Assembly: GCA_047621345.1 (NCBI GenBank)
Contig: JBLHLW010000121.1
Location: forward strand, 1-5,915
Length of the DNA stretch: 5,915 nt
Reading direction: 5' to 3'
Source of the DNA: Actimicrobium sp047621345
Lineage (GTDB): Bacteria > Pseudomonadota > Gammaproteobacteria > Burkholderiales > Burkholderiaceae_D
Position numbers and translations under genes: made by a program. Under the pieces are notes generated by a model. That model was not told the DNA's origin, did not search any database, and saw nothing but the letters and a program-made list of their open reading frames with translations. Shown in pieces: positions 1 through 5,693 of the stretch; within the stretch, counting starts at the first letter, position 1; each line of letters starts with the position of its first letter.

Positions 1-52
1 CACGCGGATGCGCCACCGAACGACCAGAATTGGCCAGCGTTCCTAGTATGCG

Positions 53-131
53 CGCGTGGGCACAAAGTGCCGTGCCCACCCTACGGACACCGTCCTTCGT
101 AGGGTGGGCACAGGGGTTTCGTGCCCACGCG
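53..131. repeat. REPIN-like element, copy 1 (two inverted GTAG-headed REPs)
   Basis: Four arms alternate. An outer 11-bp perfect inverted repeat pairs CGCGTGGGCAC (53-63) with GTGCCCACGCG (121-131). An inner 14-bp perfect inverted repeat pairs 72-85 with 98-111. On the plus strand GTAG (99-102) is followed by GGTGGGCAC, a 9-nt loop and GTGCCCAC (121-128). On the minus strand GTAG (84-81) is followed by GGTGGGCAC (80-72), a loop and GTGCCCAC (63-56). A 5' GTAG next to a palindrome is the known hallmark of REP sequences mobilised by RAYT (TnpA-REP) transposases, and two inverted REPs make a REPIN. The arms could form either one long two-stage hairpin or two separate short hairpins. No RAYT gene is in the window, so the link to one is inferred. 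Confidence 0.75.
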
Positions 132-177
132 GATGCACCACCGAATGACCTGAATTGGCCAGCGTTCCCGGTATGCG

Positions 178-255
178 CGCGTGGGCACAAAGTGCCGTGC
201 CACCCTACGGACACCATCCTTCGTAGGGTGGGCACAGGGGTTTCGTGCCCACGCG
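178..255. repeat. REPIN-like element, copy 2
   Basis: Same architecture as the copy 125 bp to its left. The outer arms are CGCGTGGGCAC (178-188) and GTGCCCACGCG (245-255). The inner arms are 197-209 and 222-235. The left inner arm has lost one C, so the inner stem carries a one-base bulge. The loop reads ACACCATCCTT instead of ACACCGTCCTT, which breaks a short inner pairing present in copy 1. The outer 11-bp arms are still perfectly matched. Confidence 0.72.
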
Positions 256-329
256 GATGCACCACCGAACGGCAAGAATTGGCCAGCGTTCCCGGCACGG
301 GGATGTGCCACCCAATCGCCGGAGAGAAA

Positions 330-827
330 TTAGCCCGGCAGTTTTTTCTGCCACATCAGCGCATGACCATGCTCGGCATCGAGCTGATAACCGGCATAGC
401 CCATTTTGCGATAGACCAACTGGGCATGCTGATTGCCCTGCAAAACTTCCAGCGTGATCTTGCAACAACCCCGCTCCAGCGCAACTTGCTCAACCCGCTG
501 CATCAGTTGCTGCGCCAATCGTTGCCCACGGTAAGGCGCTAGCACCATCATGTCGTGGATATTGATCAACGGTGCACAACTGAACGTCGAAAATCCCTCG
601 AAACAATTGGCCAGACCAACGGCGACACCATCGACCCGGGCCAGCACGCTGAAGGCTCCAGCACGCGCCGCCAGTGCGGCGATCAAGTCGCGCCGGACGT
701 GCGCCGCCAGCGCTTCAGCGCCGCCGAACGGGTCGCGCGCATACGCGTCGAGCACCTCCAGAACATCACGCGCATCGGCCGGATCGGCATAATCGGCTAG
801 CGTAATGTGAACCATACCGGCGCTCAT
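330..827 (-). CDS. GNAT family N-acetyltransferase
   Basis: A 165-aa cytoplasmic protein with the GNAT acetyl-CoA fold. Motif A is recognisable as a beta strand followed by the pyrophosphate-binding turn YRGQRLA (about residues 99-105) and an amphipathic helix. Motif B follows at about 123-144 (KITLEVL, then N132 and the VYRKMGYAGY stretch typical of GNAT C-termini). The turn fits Q/R-x-x-G-x-G/A, except that the central Gly is Arg (R103), a variation seen in other members. The acceptor substrate cannot be predicted. The ATG at 827 overlaps the TGA of the upstream globin gene as ATGA. A GGTGA at 836-832 is a weak ribosome binding site. A second in-frame ATG five codons in has no better site, so 827 is preferred. 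It is the last gene of a DUF3034-globin-GNAT operon and ends 20-30 bases before the repeat array. Confidence 0.88.
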   Translation of the reverse strand: MSAGMVHITLADYADPADARDVLEVLDAYARDPFGGAEALAAHVRRDLIAALAARAGAFSVLARVDGVAVGLANCFEGFSTFSCAPLINIHDMMVLAPYRGQRLAQQLMQRVEQVALERGCCKITLEVLQGNQHAQLVYRKMGYAGYQLDAEHGHALMWQKKLPG

Positions 828-1237
828 CGGGTCACCACATCGCGCTGCATCGGTGCCAGATCAGCCAGCAATTTGTTCTGGATACGGGAGGCGATGCCAT
901 GTCGCTCCATGGCGATCTGCAAGTCTTCCACCAGCGCATAAAATTGCGCCGTCGTGATGTCGAGTCCGTCGTGGATAGTCGCCATCTCCTTGCCGCCGTA
1001 GCGGCAAGAACCGCCGGCGAGGACGCAGAATTGCTCGGCCAGCTTTTCCTTGAGATGCGGGATATCCGCTTCTTCGAAACTGCTGCCGACCCGCGAGTCG
1101 GCTTGCAACAGTGCCACGAACGTGTCGACCAGTTGCACGATTCCCTGTTTCTGACCAAGCCCCTGGTAGACCTCATCAGCAGCCAGCACCGGCGTACCGA
1201 GTGCCAGCAGCAAACACAATATGGCAATACGCTTCAT
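824..1237 (-). CDS. Group 1 truncated haemoglobin with Sec signal peptide (exported)
   Basis: A 137-aa protein. Residues 1 to about 19-20 are a classical signal peptide: MKR, a Leu-rich core, then TPVLA before ADEV. There is no lipobox Cys at the cleavage point, so a soluble periplasmic product is likely. The remaining ~117 residues match the 2-on-2 truncated globin fold of group 1: YQGLGQKQGI at the start, a B-helix VDTFVALL, the Gly-Gly motif in LAGGSCRYGG (about 73-82), and H89 in MATIHDGLDI as the expected proximal haem ligand. C71 and C78 flank the Gly pair; similar Cys are common in proteobacterial members and might form a disulfide in the periplasm. Family members bind O2, NO or CO; the role here is unknown. 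A TTG one codon earlier (1240) is only 3 nt from the Shine-Dalgarno, so the ATG at 1237 is chosen. The upstream stop (TGA) overlaps this ATG as TGATG, and the downstream GNAT overlaps by ATGA. Confidence 0.9.
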   Translation of the reverse strand: MKRIAILCLLLALGTPVLAADEVYQGLGQKQGIVQLVDTFVALLQADSRVGSSFEEADIPHLKEKLAEQFCVLAGGSCRYGGKEMATIHDGLDITTAQFYALVEDLQIAMERHGIASRIQNKLLADLAPMQRDVVTR

Positions 1238-2154
1238 CAAAAACCTCCCTGTAGCGACAAATAAGCGCCGTTCTGGCGGCGCGGATTAAAGACCGTGACA
1301 TCACCCAGCGTCACCCAGCCCAGCATCACCGAAAAATTCCGGTTCAAAAAATAGCCGACGAAGACATCCGCCGCATCTTTTTCATTGTCCACCGTCAGGT
1401 TACGCGGCTTCATCCGGTATTCGGCTCCGGCCACCAGATGGCGGTTGATCAGATAGACCGCTGAGGTTTCCAGCATCGGTTGATAGCGATCGTGCCGGTC
1501 GCCACCAAAGCCGAGCAAGCCGAACTGGTTGGCCTTGGTCGCACGCACGGTGGCATTGAGTAACAGACTCTGGTCGAGCAAGAGTTTGGTCGCTGACAGC
1601 GTGACATCGACGCCATGATCGCTGCGGGCGCCGAGCTGGGTCACGCTAGTCACGCCGAGGGCCTCAAGACCGCGCACCCCGCGGTTGCGCTTGTACTGGA
1701 TACCCAGCGCAATCTGCGGCATCAGCCGATCCTGATCGACCAGTGCATCACCACTGATCTTGAGCTTGAGGCCAACAATATCCTGCGTGATGGACAGGTG
1801 CGCCAGCGGCGCCTGGCTGCCTTGTAGCTTCTGGCTTGCCAGCGATACTTCAAAGCGATCAGCAAAACCGAACGCCACACCGGCTGAATCAAGCGCGTAA
1901 TCCTGCGTGCGCACGCCAGTGTAATGGACATTACCGCCATAGCTGTCGCGCGATCCGTAGCCAGTAATCAGCGCCCAGGGCGTCAGACCACCACCGCCGG
2001 CACCCTCAATCTGACTGACTCCACCCAGCGCCAGCAATTTGGCCTGATCCGGCACCGGCAGGGCTGCGACCGCCGTGCCGGCAACCCCTAGCAGCGTAGC
2101 GACTGCCAGTAGATGACACCAGTAATTCCCTGCCCTGCGCGCCTGTGTTCTCAT
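1237..2154 (-). CDS. DUF3034 family envelope protein
   Basis: A 305-aa protein recognised as DUF3034 by its N-terminal block KLLALGGVSQIEGAGGGGL (about residues 39-57) followed by TPWALITGYGSRDSYGG, then VRTQDYALDSAGVAFGFADRFEVSLA. Residues 1-30 are a signal peptide: basic MRTQARR, hydrophobic core, AVA before ALPV. The mature part has many alternating hydrophobic/polar stretches, with aromatic-rich turns and a C-terminal phenylalanine (LSLQGGF). This is suggestive of an outer-membrane beta-barrel, though that is an inference. No catalytic motif is seen and the function is undescribed. It is the first gene of the operon with the exported globin and the GNAT. The start ATG at 2154 has only a weak purine-rich upstream region (AGGG at about 2166-2163, GAGA at 2160-2157). 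Confidence 0.85.
   Translation of the reverse strand: MRTQARRAGNYWCHLLAVATLLGVAGTAVAALPVPDQAKLLALGGVSQIEGAGGGGLTPWALITGYGSRDSYGGNVHYTGVRTQDYALDSAGVAFGFADRFEVSLASQKLQGSQAPLAHLSITQDIVGLKLKISGDALVDQDRLMPQIALGIQYKRNRGVRGLEALGVTSVTQLGARSDHGVDVTLSATKLLLDQSLLLNATVRATKANQFGLLGFGGDRHDRYQPMLETSAVYLINRHLVAGAEYRMKPRNLTVDNEKDAADVFVGYFLNRNFSVMLGWVTLGDVTVFNPRRQNGAYLSLQGGF
1244..1249 (-). promoter_or_regulatory. Strong Shine-Dalgarno for the truncated globin gene
   Basis: On the minus strand GGGAGG lies six bases before the ATG at 1237, inside the last codons of the upstream DUF3034 gene. The spacing is near optimal for the ATG and too short for the alternative TTG at 1240, so this site decides the start. 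It also gives the globin its own strong initiation in addition to coupling through TGATG. Confidence 0.75.
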
Positions 2155-2434
2155 GATCTCTGCCCTAAATAATACTGTGGTGTAATAAGAGTCGAATTAT
2201 GCCTATTTTCAGTGGAATGGGCAGTCCGCGGTCTCGGACGAACCACCTGTCAGCCCTCTCTTGCGAGACGATCGCTACTGCGACTGAAAGTCACTGTCAT
2301 TTCGGAGGTTTCGGGCATAAGGATTCAGCTAGAATGTCTGCTCCCATTATTGGCGCACATCACTATTTTCCGCACACCATGAACCAATTACTTTGCCATG
2401 ACGCCTTGCCCGCCTCGGCGTCGATTGCCCTGAC
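2155..2434. other. Divergent intergenic region between the DUF3034-globin operon and the diguanylate cyclase
   Basis: This 280-bp stretch separates divergently transcribed genes and must hold promoters for both. Towards the minus-strand operon, CATAAT (2201-2196) and TATTAT (2174-2169) are possible -10 hexamers. Neither has a convincing -35, and the second would leave a leader of only about 8 nt. Small palindromes are present: GTCCG (2224-2228) with CGGAC (2235-2239) around a 6-nt loop, and GACT-gaa-AGTC (2282-2292). The plus-strand frame opening at about 2199 has low-complexity composition and no family signature. I see no RNA gene or recognisable riboswitch. Confidence 0.6.
2330..2335 (+). 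promoter_or_regulatory. Candidate -10 element for the diguanylate cyclase gene
   Basis: TAGAAT matches the sigma-70 consensus TATAAT at five of six positions. It sits in the context AGCTAGAATG, common in betaproteobacterial housekeeping promoters. There is no good -35 at 16-18 bp; the best is the loosely T-rich TTTCGG around 2309-2314 at about 15 bp. If used, transcription would start near 2342 and give a leader of about 90 nt. Confidence 0.35.
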
Positions 2435-2438
2435 ATGA
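2379..2438 (+). other. Possible 19-codon leader ORF overlapping the cyclase start (ATGA)
   Basis: An ATG at 2379 opens a short frame (MNQLLCHDALPASASIALT) whose TGA at 2436-2438 overlaps the annotated ATG of the diguanylate cyclase as ATGA. The cyclase start lacks a Shine-Dalgarno, so reinitiation from a short upstream ORF is one way it could be translated. The leader itself has no visible ribosome binding site either. Another reading is that these residues are a genuine N-terminal extension separated by a one-base indel. Both are inference. Confidence 0.25.
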
Positions 2439-3505
2439 CACCGGCGCATCCGTTGATGATGGAATCGCTATTGCGGCACATGGTCGAGTTGACCGGCCAG
2501 CGCGACCATCACCTGCTGGATGTTGCGGTCATTTCAGCGCTGCAGGACATGGTAGCGGCCAGCCAGGTGCGGATGCTCGATATTTTCAGAGTCGGTGACG
2601 AGGCCATGATGCGCCCAAGGACATGGATCACGAATGGCATCGTGAGCACCATCGACGACAGTACTACCGACCACCACAGCGACGTCCCCCTGACCCACTA
2701 TCCGGTACTGAGCGATTGCATTGCTCGCCAGGGTGGCCGGGTCGAAGAAACCGGCCCGGATGGCGAGCACATTCTGTGGGTACCGATCTGGCAAAACGAC
2801 ATTGCTACCGCCTGCTTGCAAATCACCGGCATCGCCACCGTCGCGCCAGCCACGCTGCATATGATGGAAGGGATTCTGAGCGTCTACCGCAATTATCAGC
2901 ACCTGCTTGACTACAGCGAACGCGATTCGCTCACCGGCCTGCTCAACCGCCGCACCTTCGACGAAAAATTCTCGCGCATGGCGACCTTCAACAAAGCCAA
3001 TGACGATCAATTGACGCCGACTGTCGAGCGGCGCCATCCGAACGATATCGAGGGCCAATGGTTGGCGGTAGTCGACATTGACCATTTCAAACGCGTCAAC
3101 GATCGGTTCGGCCATCTGTACGGTGATGAAGTCCTGATTCTAGTGGCCAATCTGCTGCGCTCGTCGTTCCGTACTCAGGACCGGGTGTTCCGCTTCGGCG
3201 GTGAAGAGTTCGTCATCCTGCTGCGCTCGGTATCGTTGACCGATGCCCGCAGCGCGTTCGAGCGGCTGCGTACCAACATTGAAGAACACCACTTTCCGCA
3301 GCTCGGCACCATCACGGTTAGCATCGGCTTTGTGAGCATCAGCTCCTCTACGCCGGTAGTGATCCTCGGCCATGCGGACCAGGCGCTGTATTACGGCAAA
3401 ACAAATGGTCGTAACCAGGTCTGCTTTTATGATGAGCTGGTACTACGCGGCCAGCTGCACGCCGAAGTGCGCAATGACCATGTCGAATTCTTTTTCGACA
3501 ATTAG
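2435..3505 (+). CDS. Diguanylate cyclase: GAF-like sensory region plus GGDEF domain
   Basis: A 356-aa protein that should condense two GTP to c-di-GMP. There is no signal peptide or membrane span, so it is cytosolic. Residues about 20-155 form a GAF-like sensor (LLDVAVISALQDMVAASQVRMLDIF, later WVPIWQNDIATACLQITG), assigned from pattern only. A helical linker leads into SERDSLTGLLNRR (161-173), the usual GGDEF entry motif. VVDIDHFKRVND (212-223) supplies the metal-binding Asp. FRFGGEEFV (252-260) holds the active-site GGEEF. RTQD (246-249) lies exactly five residues before GGEEF, so the RxxD product-inhibition I-site is intact. An insert of about 25 residues sits between LLNRR and the VVDID strand. 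No EAL domain follows. The ATG at 2435 has no Shine-Dalgarno, and the paired ATGs at 2456 and 2459 are alternatives. It is divergent from the globin operon and convergent with the two-component operon. Confidence 0.93.
   Translation: MTPAHPLMMESLLRHMVELTGQRDHHLLDVAVISALQDMVAASQVRMLDIFRVGDEAMMRPRTWITNGIVSTIDDSTTDHHSDVPLTHYPVLSDCIARQGGRVEETGPDGEHILWVPIWQNDIATACLQITGIATVAPATLHMMEGILSVYRNYQHLLDYSERDSLTGLLNRRTFDEKFSRMATFNKANDDQLTPTVERRHPNDIEGQWLAVVDIDHFKRVNDRFGHLYGDEVLILVANLLRSSFRTQDRVFRFGGEEFVILLRSVSLTDARSAFERLRTNIEEHHFPQLGTITVSIGFVSISSSTPVVILGHADQALYYGKTNGRNQVCFYDELVLRGQLHAEVRNDHVEFFFDN
3481..3500. repeat. 7-bp perfect inverted repeat at the 3' end of the cyclase gene
   Basis: TGTCGAA (3481-3487) and TTCGACA (3494-3500) are separated by TTCTTT, forming a hairpin within the last codons of the cyclase (encoding VEFFFD), three bases before its TAG. 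It lies between two convergent genes, where a terminator would be useful on either strand. However, no T-run follows the stem in either direction, so an intrinsic terminator is not supported. It may be chance or an mRNA 3' structure. The 48-bp gap 3506-3553 holds nothing else clear. Confidence 0.4.
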
Positions 3506-3553
3506 GAACGTGCCCGCAATACCCTCCCGATCACCGTAGTCGGCGGCATCGAT

Positions 3554-4927
3554 TCACGTGTTTCGCGCGCCCGTAGTCTGCCGCGCCGGCAATGCCAGTA
3601 CCGCCTCCAGCCCCCCTTCGGCCAGATTGGCAAGCACCAAAGTGCCACCATGGGCTTCGGCGATGTTGCGCGCGATCGTCAGTCCTAGTCCGGTGCCGCC
3701 GGTATCGCGCGAGCGCGACGTCTCGAGCCGGAAGAAAGGATCGAAGACCGCTTCAAGCTGGTCGAACGGCAAGCCCGGTCCGGCGTCGCGAATGCGGATC
3801 ACGACCCGCTCCTGCTCGCGCACCACCGACACCCGCGCTAGCCGCCCGTACTTGATCGCATTGTCGAGCAGGTTGGTCAAGCAACGCCGCAATGCATTCG
3901 GTTGCGCCATGATCCGCACGCCAGACGGCCCCAGCAGTTCAACGTCCTGACCCGCATCGGTGGCATCGGCGCACACGCTGTCGATCAACGAATCGAGGTC
4001 AAGCCGTTGCAGCGGCTCTTGCGAATCCATGCTCCGGGCCAGTTCCAGCCCTTCGCGTACCATCGATTGCATCACGCCAAGGTCATCGATGAGCTTGGTG
4101 CGCAATTCGCCATCCGCGACTTTTTCGAGACGCAAGCGCAAGCGTGTCAGCGGAGTCTGCAGGTCGTGTGTGATGGCGGCCAGCATGTGGGTGCGGTGCT
4201 GGACCTGCCGACGGATGCGTGCCTGCATCGCATTGAACGCACTGGCGGCCTGACGGATTTCGGTCGGCCCGGTTTCGGGCAACGGCGCCCGATCTAGGTC
4301 GCTGCCGAGCGCACCGGCCGCCGCGGCAAGTTGTCGGATCGGGCGCGCCGTCATGCGTGCCACCAGCCACGCCAGCAAGCCAATCAGTGTCAGGAACAGC
4401 GCCAGATAAGCACTCGGCAAACCGAGTGGCGGCTTGTCCTTGCTCCCTGCCGACGCCCCACCCGTGCGCAATTGCACGCGCAGCAGATGGCCGTCGCTCA
4501 GGCCAATCAACACGACCTGACAATCCCCGGGATTAACGCGCTCGAAACGCGGCAGGCGTCCCAGTGGTGGCTGGCAACCCGTCTGCTGCTTGATCATGAT
4601 TTGCCGATGTATGCCAAGACGCGACTTGAGCAAATCGACCAACGCACCATCACTGCCGCCAAGCGCCTCGAGATCGTCGGCCATACCGGCCGCAACGCCG
4701 AAATTAGCAGCCGTCTGCAAAATCACCGGCCGCACCTCTGGCGCAGCCTGATCGAGCGCGACCACTAACTGCACTACCCGCTCGGCACTGTGATTGAGGC
4801 GCATCTGATTCATTGCCCCCTCGCGCTCGCGCTGAGCCAGCACGGCCGTCACACCAGTGGCGACCAGAATCCCGGCCAGCAGGATCACAAAGACCCGGTT
4901 GGCAATCGAGCCCAGAAAGTTTCTCAA
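3554..4927 (-). CDS. Two-component sensor histidine kinase, HAMP-HisKA-HATPase (EnvZ-like)
   Basis: A 457-aa inner-membrane kinase. TM1 is at about 12-31 and TM2 at about 172-191, enclosing a ~140-residue periplasmic sensor without a recognised fold. That sensor has only two Cys (C118 and C136, bracketing a Pro/Arg-rich segment), possibly a disulfide. HAMP runs about 190-243 (ARPIRQL onward). The H-box is AITHDLQTPLTRLRLRLE with phospho-acceptor H254. The catalytic domain has the N-box NLLDNAIKYG (N352, N356), G1 DAGPGLP (381-387), F-box FDPFFRLE (395-402) and G2 GGTGLGL (410-416), so all kinase motifs are intact. The start is TTG at 4927, overlapping the regulator's TGA as TTGA. No ATG-initiated form would keep TM1, because the first internal Met lies after it. 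A modest GAGAG lies about eight bases upstream. It is cotranscribed with the response regulator, its obvious partner. The signal sensed is unknown. Confidence 0.93.
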   Translation of the reverse strand: MRNFLGSIANRVFVILLAGILVATGVTAVLAQREREGAMNQMRLNHSAERVVQLVVALDQAAPEVRPVILQTAANFGVAAGMADDLEALGGSDGALVDLLKSRLGIHRQIMIKQQTGCQPPLGRLPRFERVNPGDCQVVLIGLSDGHLLRVQLRTGGASAGSKDKPPLGLPSAYLALFLTLIGLLAWLVARMTARPIRQLAAAAGALGSDLDRAPLPETGPTEIRQAASAFNAMQARIRRQVQHRTHMLAAITHDLQTPLTRLRLRLEKVADGELRTKLIDDLGVMQSMVREGLELARSMDSQEPLQRLDLDSLIDSVCADATDAGQDVELLGPSGVRIMAQPNALRRCLTNLLDNAIKYGRLARVSVVREQERVVIRIRDAGPGLPFDQLEAVFDPFFRLETSRSRDTGGTGLGLTIARNIAEAHGGTLVLANLAEGGLEAVLALPARQTTGARNT

Positions 4928-5652
4928 TGGCGGCTCTCGATGGACACCGTTGCGGACAAAACGTAGCCTTCATTGCGAACGGTCTTGATGATGCGCGGCG
5001 TACGGGCATCATCGCCCAGCTTCTGACGCAACCGGCTGATCTGAATATCGACCGACCGGTCGAACGGATCGGCATCGCGTCCCCGCGTCAGCTCGAGCAA
5101 CTGATCGCGATTGAGCACCCGGTTCGGATGCTCCAGGAAGACTTTGAGCAACCTGAATTCGGCGCCCGATAGCGCCACCACGGTGCCGTCCTCCATCACC
5201 AGATGACGCGCCATCAGATCGAGTCGCCAGCTATCGAACAGCATGCTGTGCGCTTCGCTCAACGCCATATTGGGCGGCAACGCATTGGTCCGGCGCAGCA
5301 CACTGCGGATGCGGGCAAACAGTTCGCGCGGCTCGAAGGGCTTGGCAAGATAATCGTCGGCGCCCATTTCAAGACCGAGGATGCGGTCCAGCGGTTCGCC
5401 CCGCGCTGTCAGCATGATCACTGGCAGGCTCGATTGCGCCCGCAAATTGCGACACAGCGTCAAACCATCCTCACCCGGCAGGGTCAGGTCGAGAACCACC
5501 AGATCGATGCGGGCGGTATCGAGCATCTTGCGCATCTCGGTGCCATTGCTGGCCGTAAAAGTGCGAAAACCGTTGCCATCGAGGTAATCGGCCAGCAGCG
5601 TGCGAATGTCGCGATCATCGTCGACGACCAAAATTTGTGTCTGATTTTCCAT
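4924..5652 (-). CDS. OmpR-family response regulator (receiver plus winged helix)
   Basis: A 242-aa cytoplasmic transcription factor. The receiver domain (about 1-120) has the acidic pocket D11-D13 in VVDDDRD, phospho-acceptor D55 in VVLDLTLPGEDG, T82 in MLTAR, and K104 in LAKPFEP, so all conserved phosphorylation residues are present. A short linker leads to the Trans_Reg_C winged helix (about 138-234): ALSGAEFRLLKVFLEHP, the recognition-helix stretch DRSVDIQISRLRQKLGD and the wing RIIKTVRNEGYVL. It is expected to be phosphorylated by the kinase encoded 4 bases downstream and to bind direct or inverted half-sites as a dimer. The ATG at 5652 has AGGGA about ten bases upstream. The inverted repeat upstream (5694-5742) is a candidate autoregulatory site. 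The specific regulon cannot be told from sequence; the closest architecture is OmpR/EnvZ, but I would not name it ompR. Confidence 0.94.
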   Translation of the reverse strand: MENQTQILVVDDDRDIRTLLADYLDGNGFRTFTASNGTEMRKMLDTARIDLVVLDLTLPGEDGLTLCRNLRAQSSLPVIMLTARGEPLDRILGLEMGADDYLAKPFEPRELFARIRSVLRRTNALPPNMALSEAHSMLFDSWRLDLMARHLVMEDGTVVALSGAEFRLLKVFLEHPNRVLNRDQLLELTRGRDADPFDRSVDIQISRLRQKLGDDARTPRIIKTVRNEGYVLSATVSIESRH

Positions 5653-5693
5653 GCGGTGATTATCCCTACCCGCAGACCGATCGGACAGCGGAA

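Larger units (their letters stand above)
1..309. repeat. Tandem array of ~125-bp REPIN-containing repeat units
   Basis: Two near-identical units (1-125 and 126-249) are followed by a partial third (250 to about 295). The landmark CACGCGGATG recurs at 1, 126 and 250. Units 1 and 2 differ by scattered substitutions and one deleted C in the unit-2 palindrome (GTGCCC in unit 1, GTGCC at 197-201). The array probably continues left of the window, because base 1 falls inside a palindrome arm. About 45 bp of unique-looking spacer, including AATTGGCCAGCGTTCC, separates the palindromic cores. The third copy leaves the consensus at about 296 and ends in a small hairpin (GGCAC at 294-298, GTGCC at 305-309). 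The array lies directly downstream of the GNAT gene, whose TAA is at 332-330, so on the minus strand it would form the 3' end of that operon's transcript. Open frames through it are repeat translations, and I see no gene here. Confidence 0.9.

Noticed and set aside
1..309. CRISPR array
   Set aside because: The unit is ~125 bp with near-identical spacers and large palindromes; CRISPR repeats are 24-48 bp with unique spacers, and no cas genes are present.
30..542. Plus-strand frame of 170 codons across the repeats and the 3' part of the GNAT gene
   Set aside because: Its first half is a translation of the tandem repeat (the same peptide recurs) and its second half is antisense to the GNAT gene; no family signature.
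824..1240. TTG at 1240 as the start of the globin gene
   Set aside because: Only 3 nt from the GGGAGG Shine-Dalgarno, whereas the next codon, an ATG at 1237, has the optimal 6-nt spacing.
2221..2434. c-di-GMP riboswitch ahead of the cyclase gene
   Set aside because: I looked for the GEMM-type conserved core and paired stems and saw only small unrelated palindromes; a covariance-model search would be decisive.
2199..2438. 79-codon frame in the divergent intergenic region as a full gene
   Set aside because: No ribosome binding site at its start, no domain, and it covers the candidate promoter. Only the last 19 codons are kept as a possible leader.
2534..3115. 193-codon minus-strand frame inside the diguanylate cyclase
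   Set aside because: Antisense shadow of a gene with intact GGEEF and I-site motifs; typical of GC-rich coding DNA, with no recognisable domain.
3481..3500. Intrinsic terminator for the cyclase gene
   Set aside because: The 7-bp stem lies within the coding sequence, is AT-rich for a terminator and has no following T-tract on either strand.
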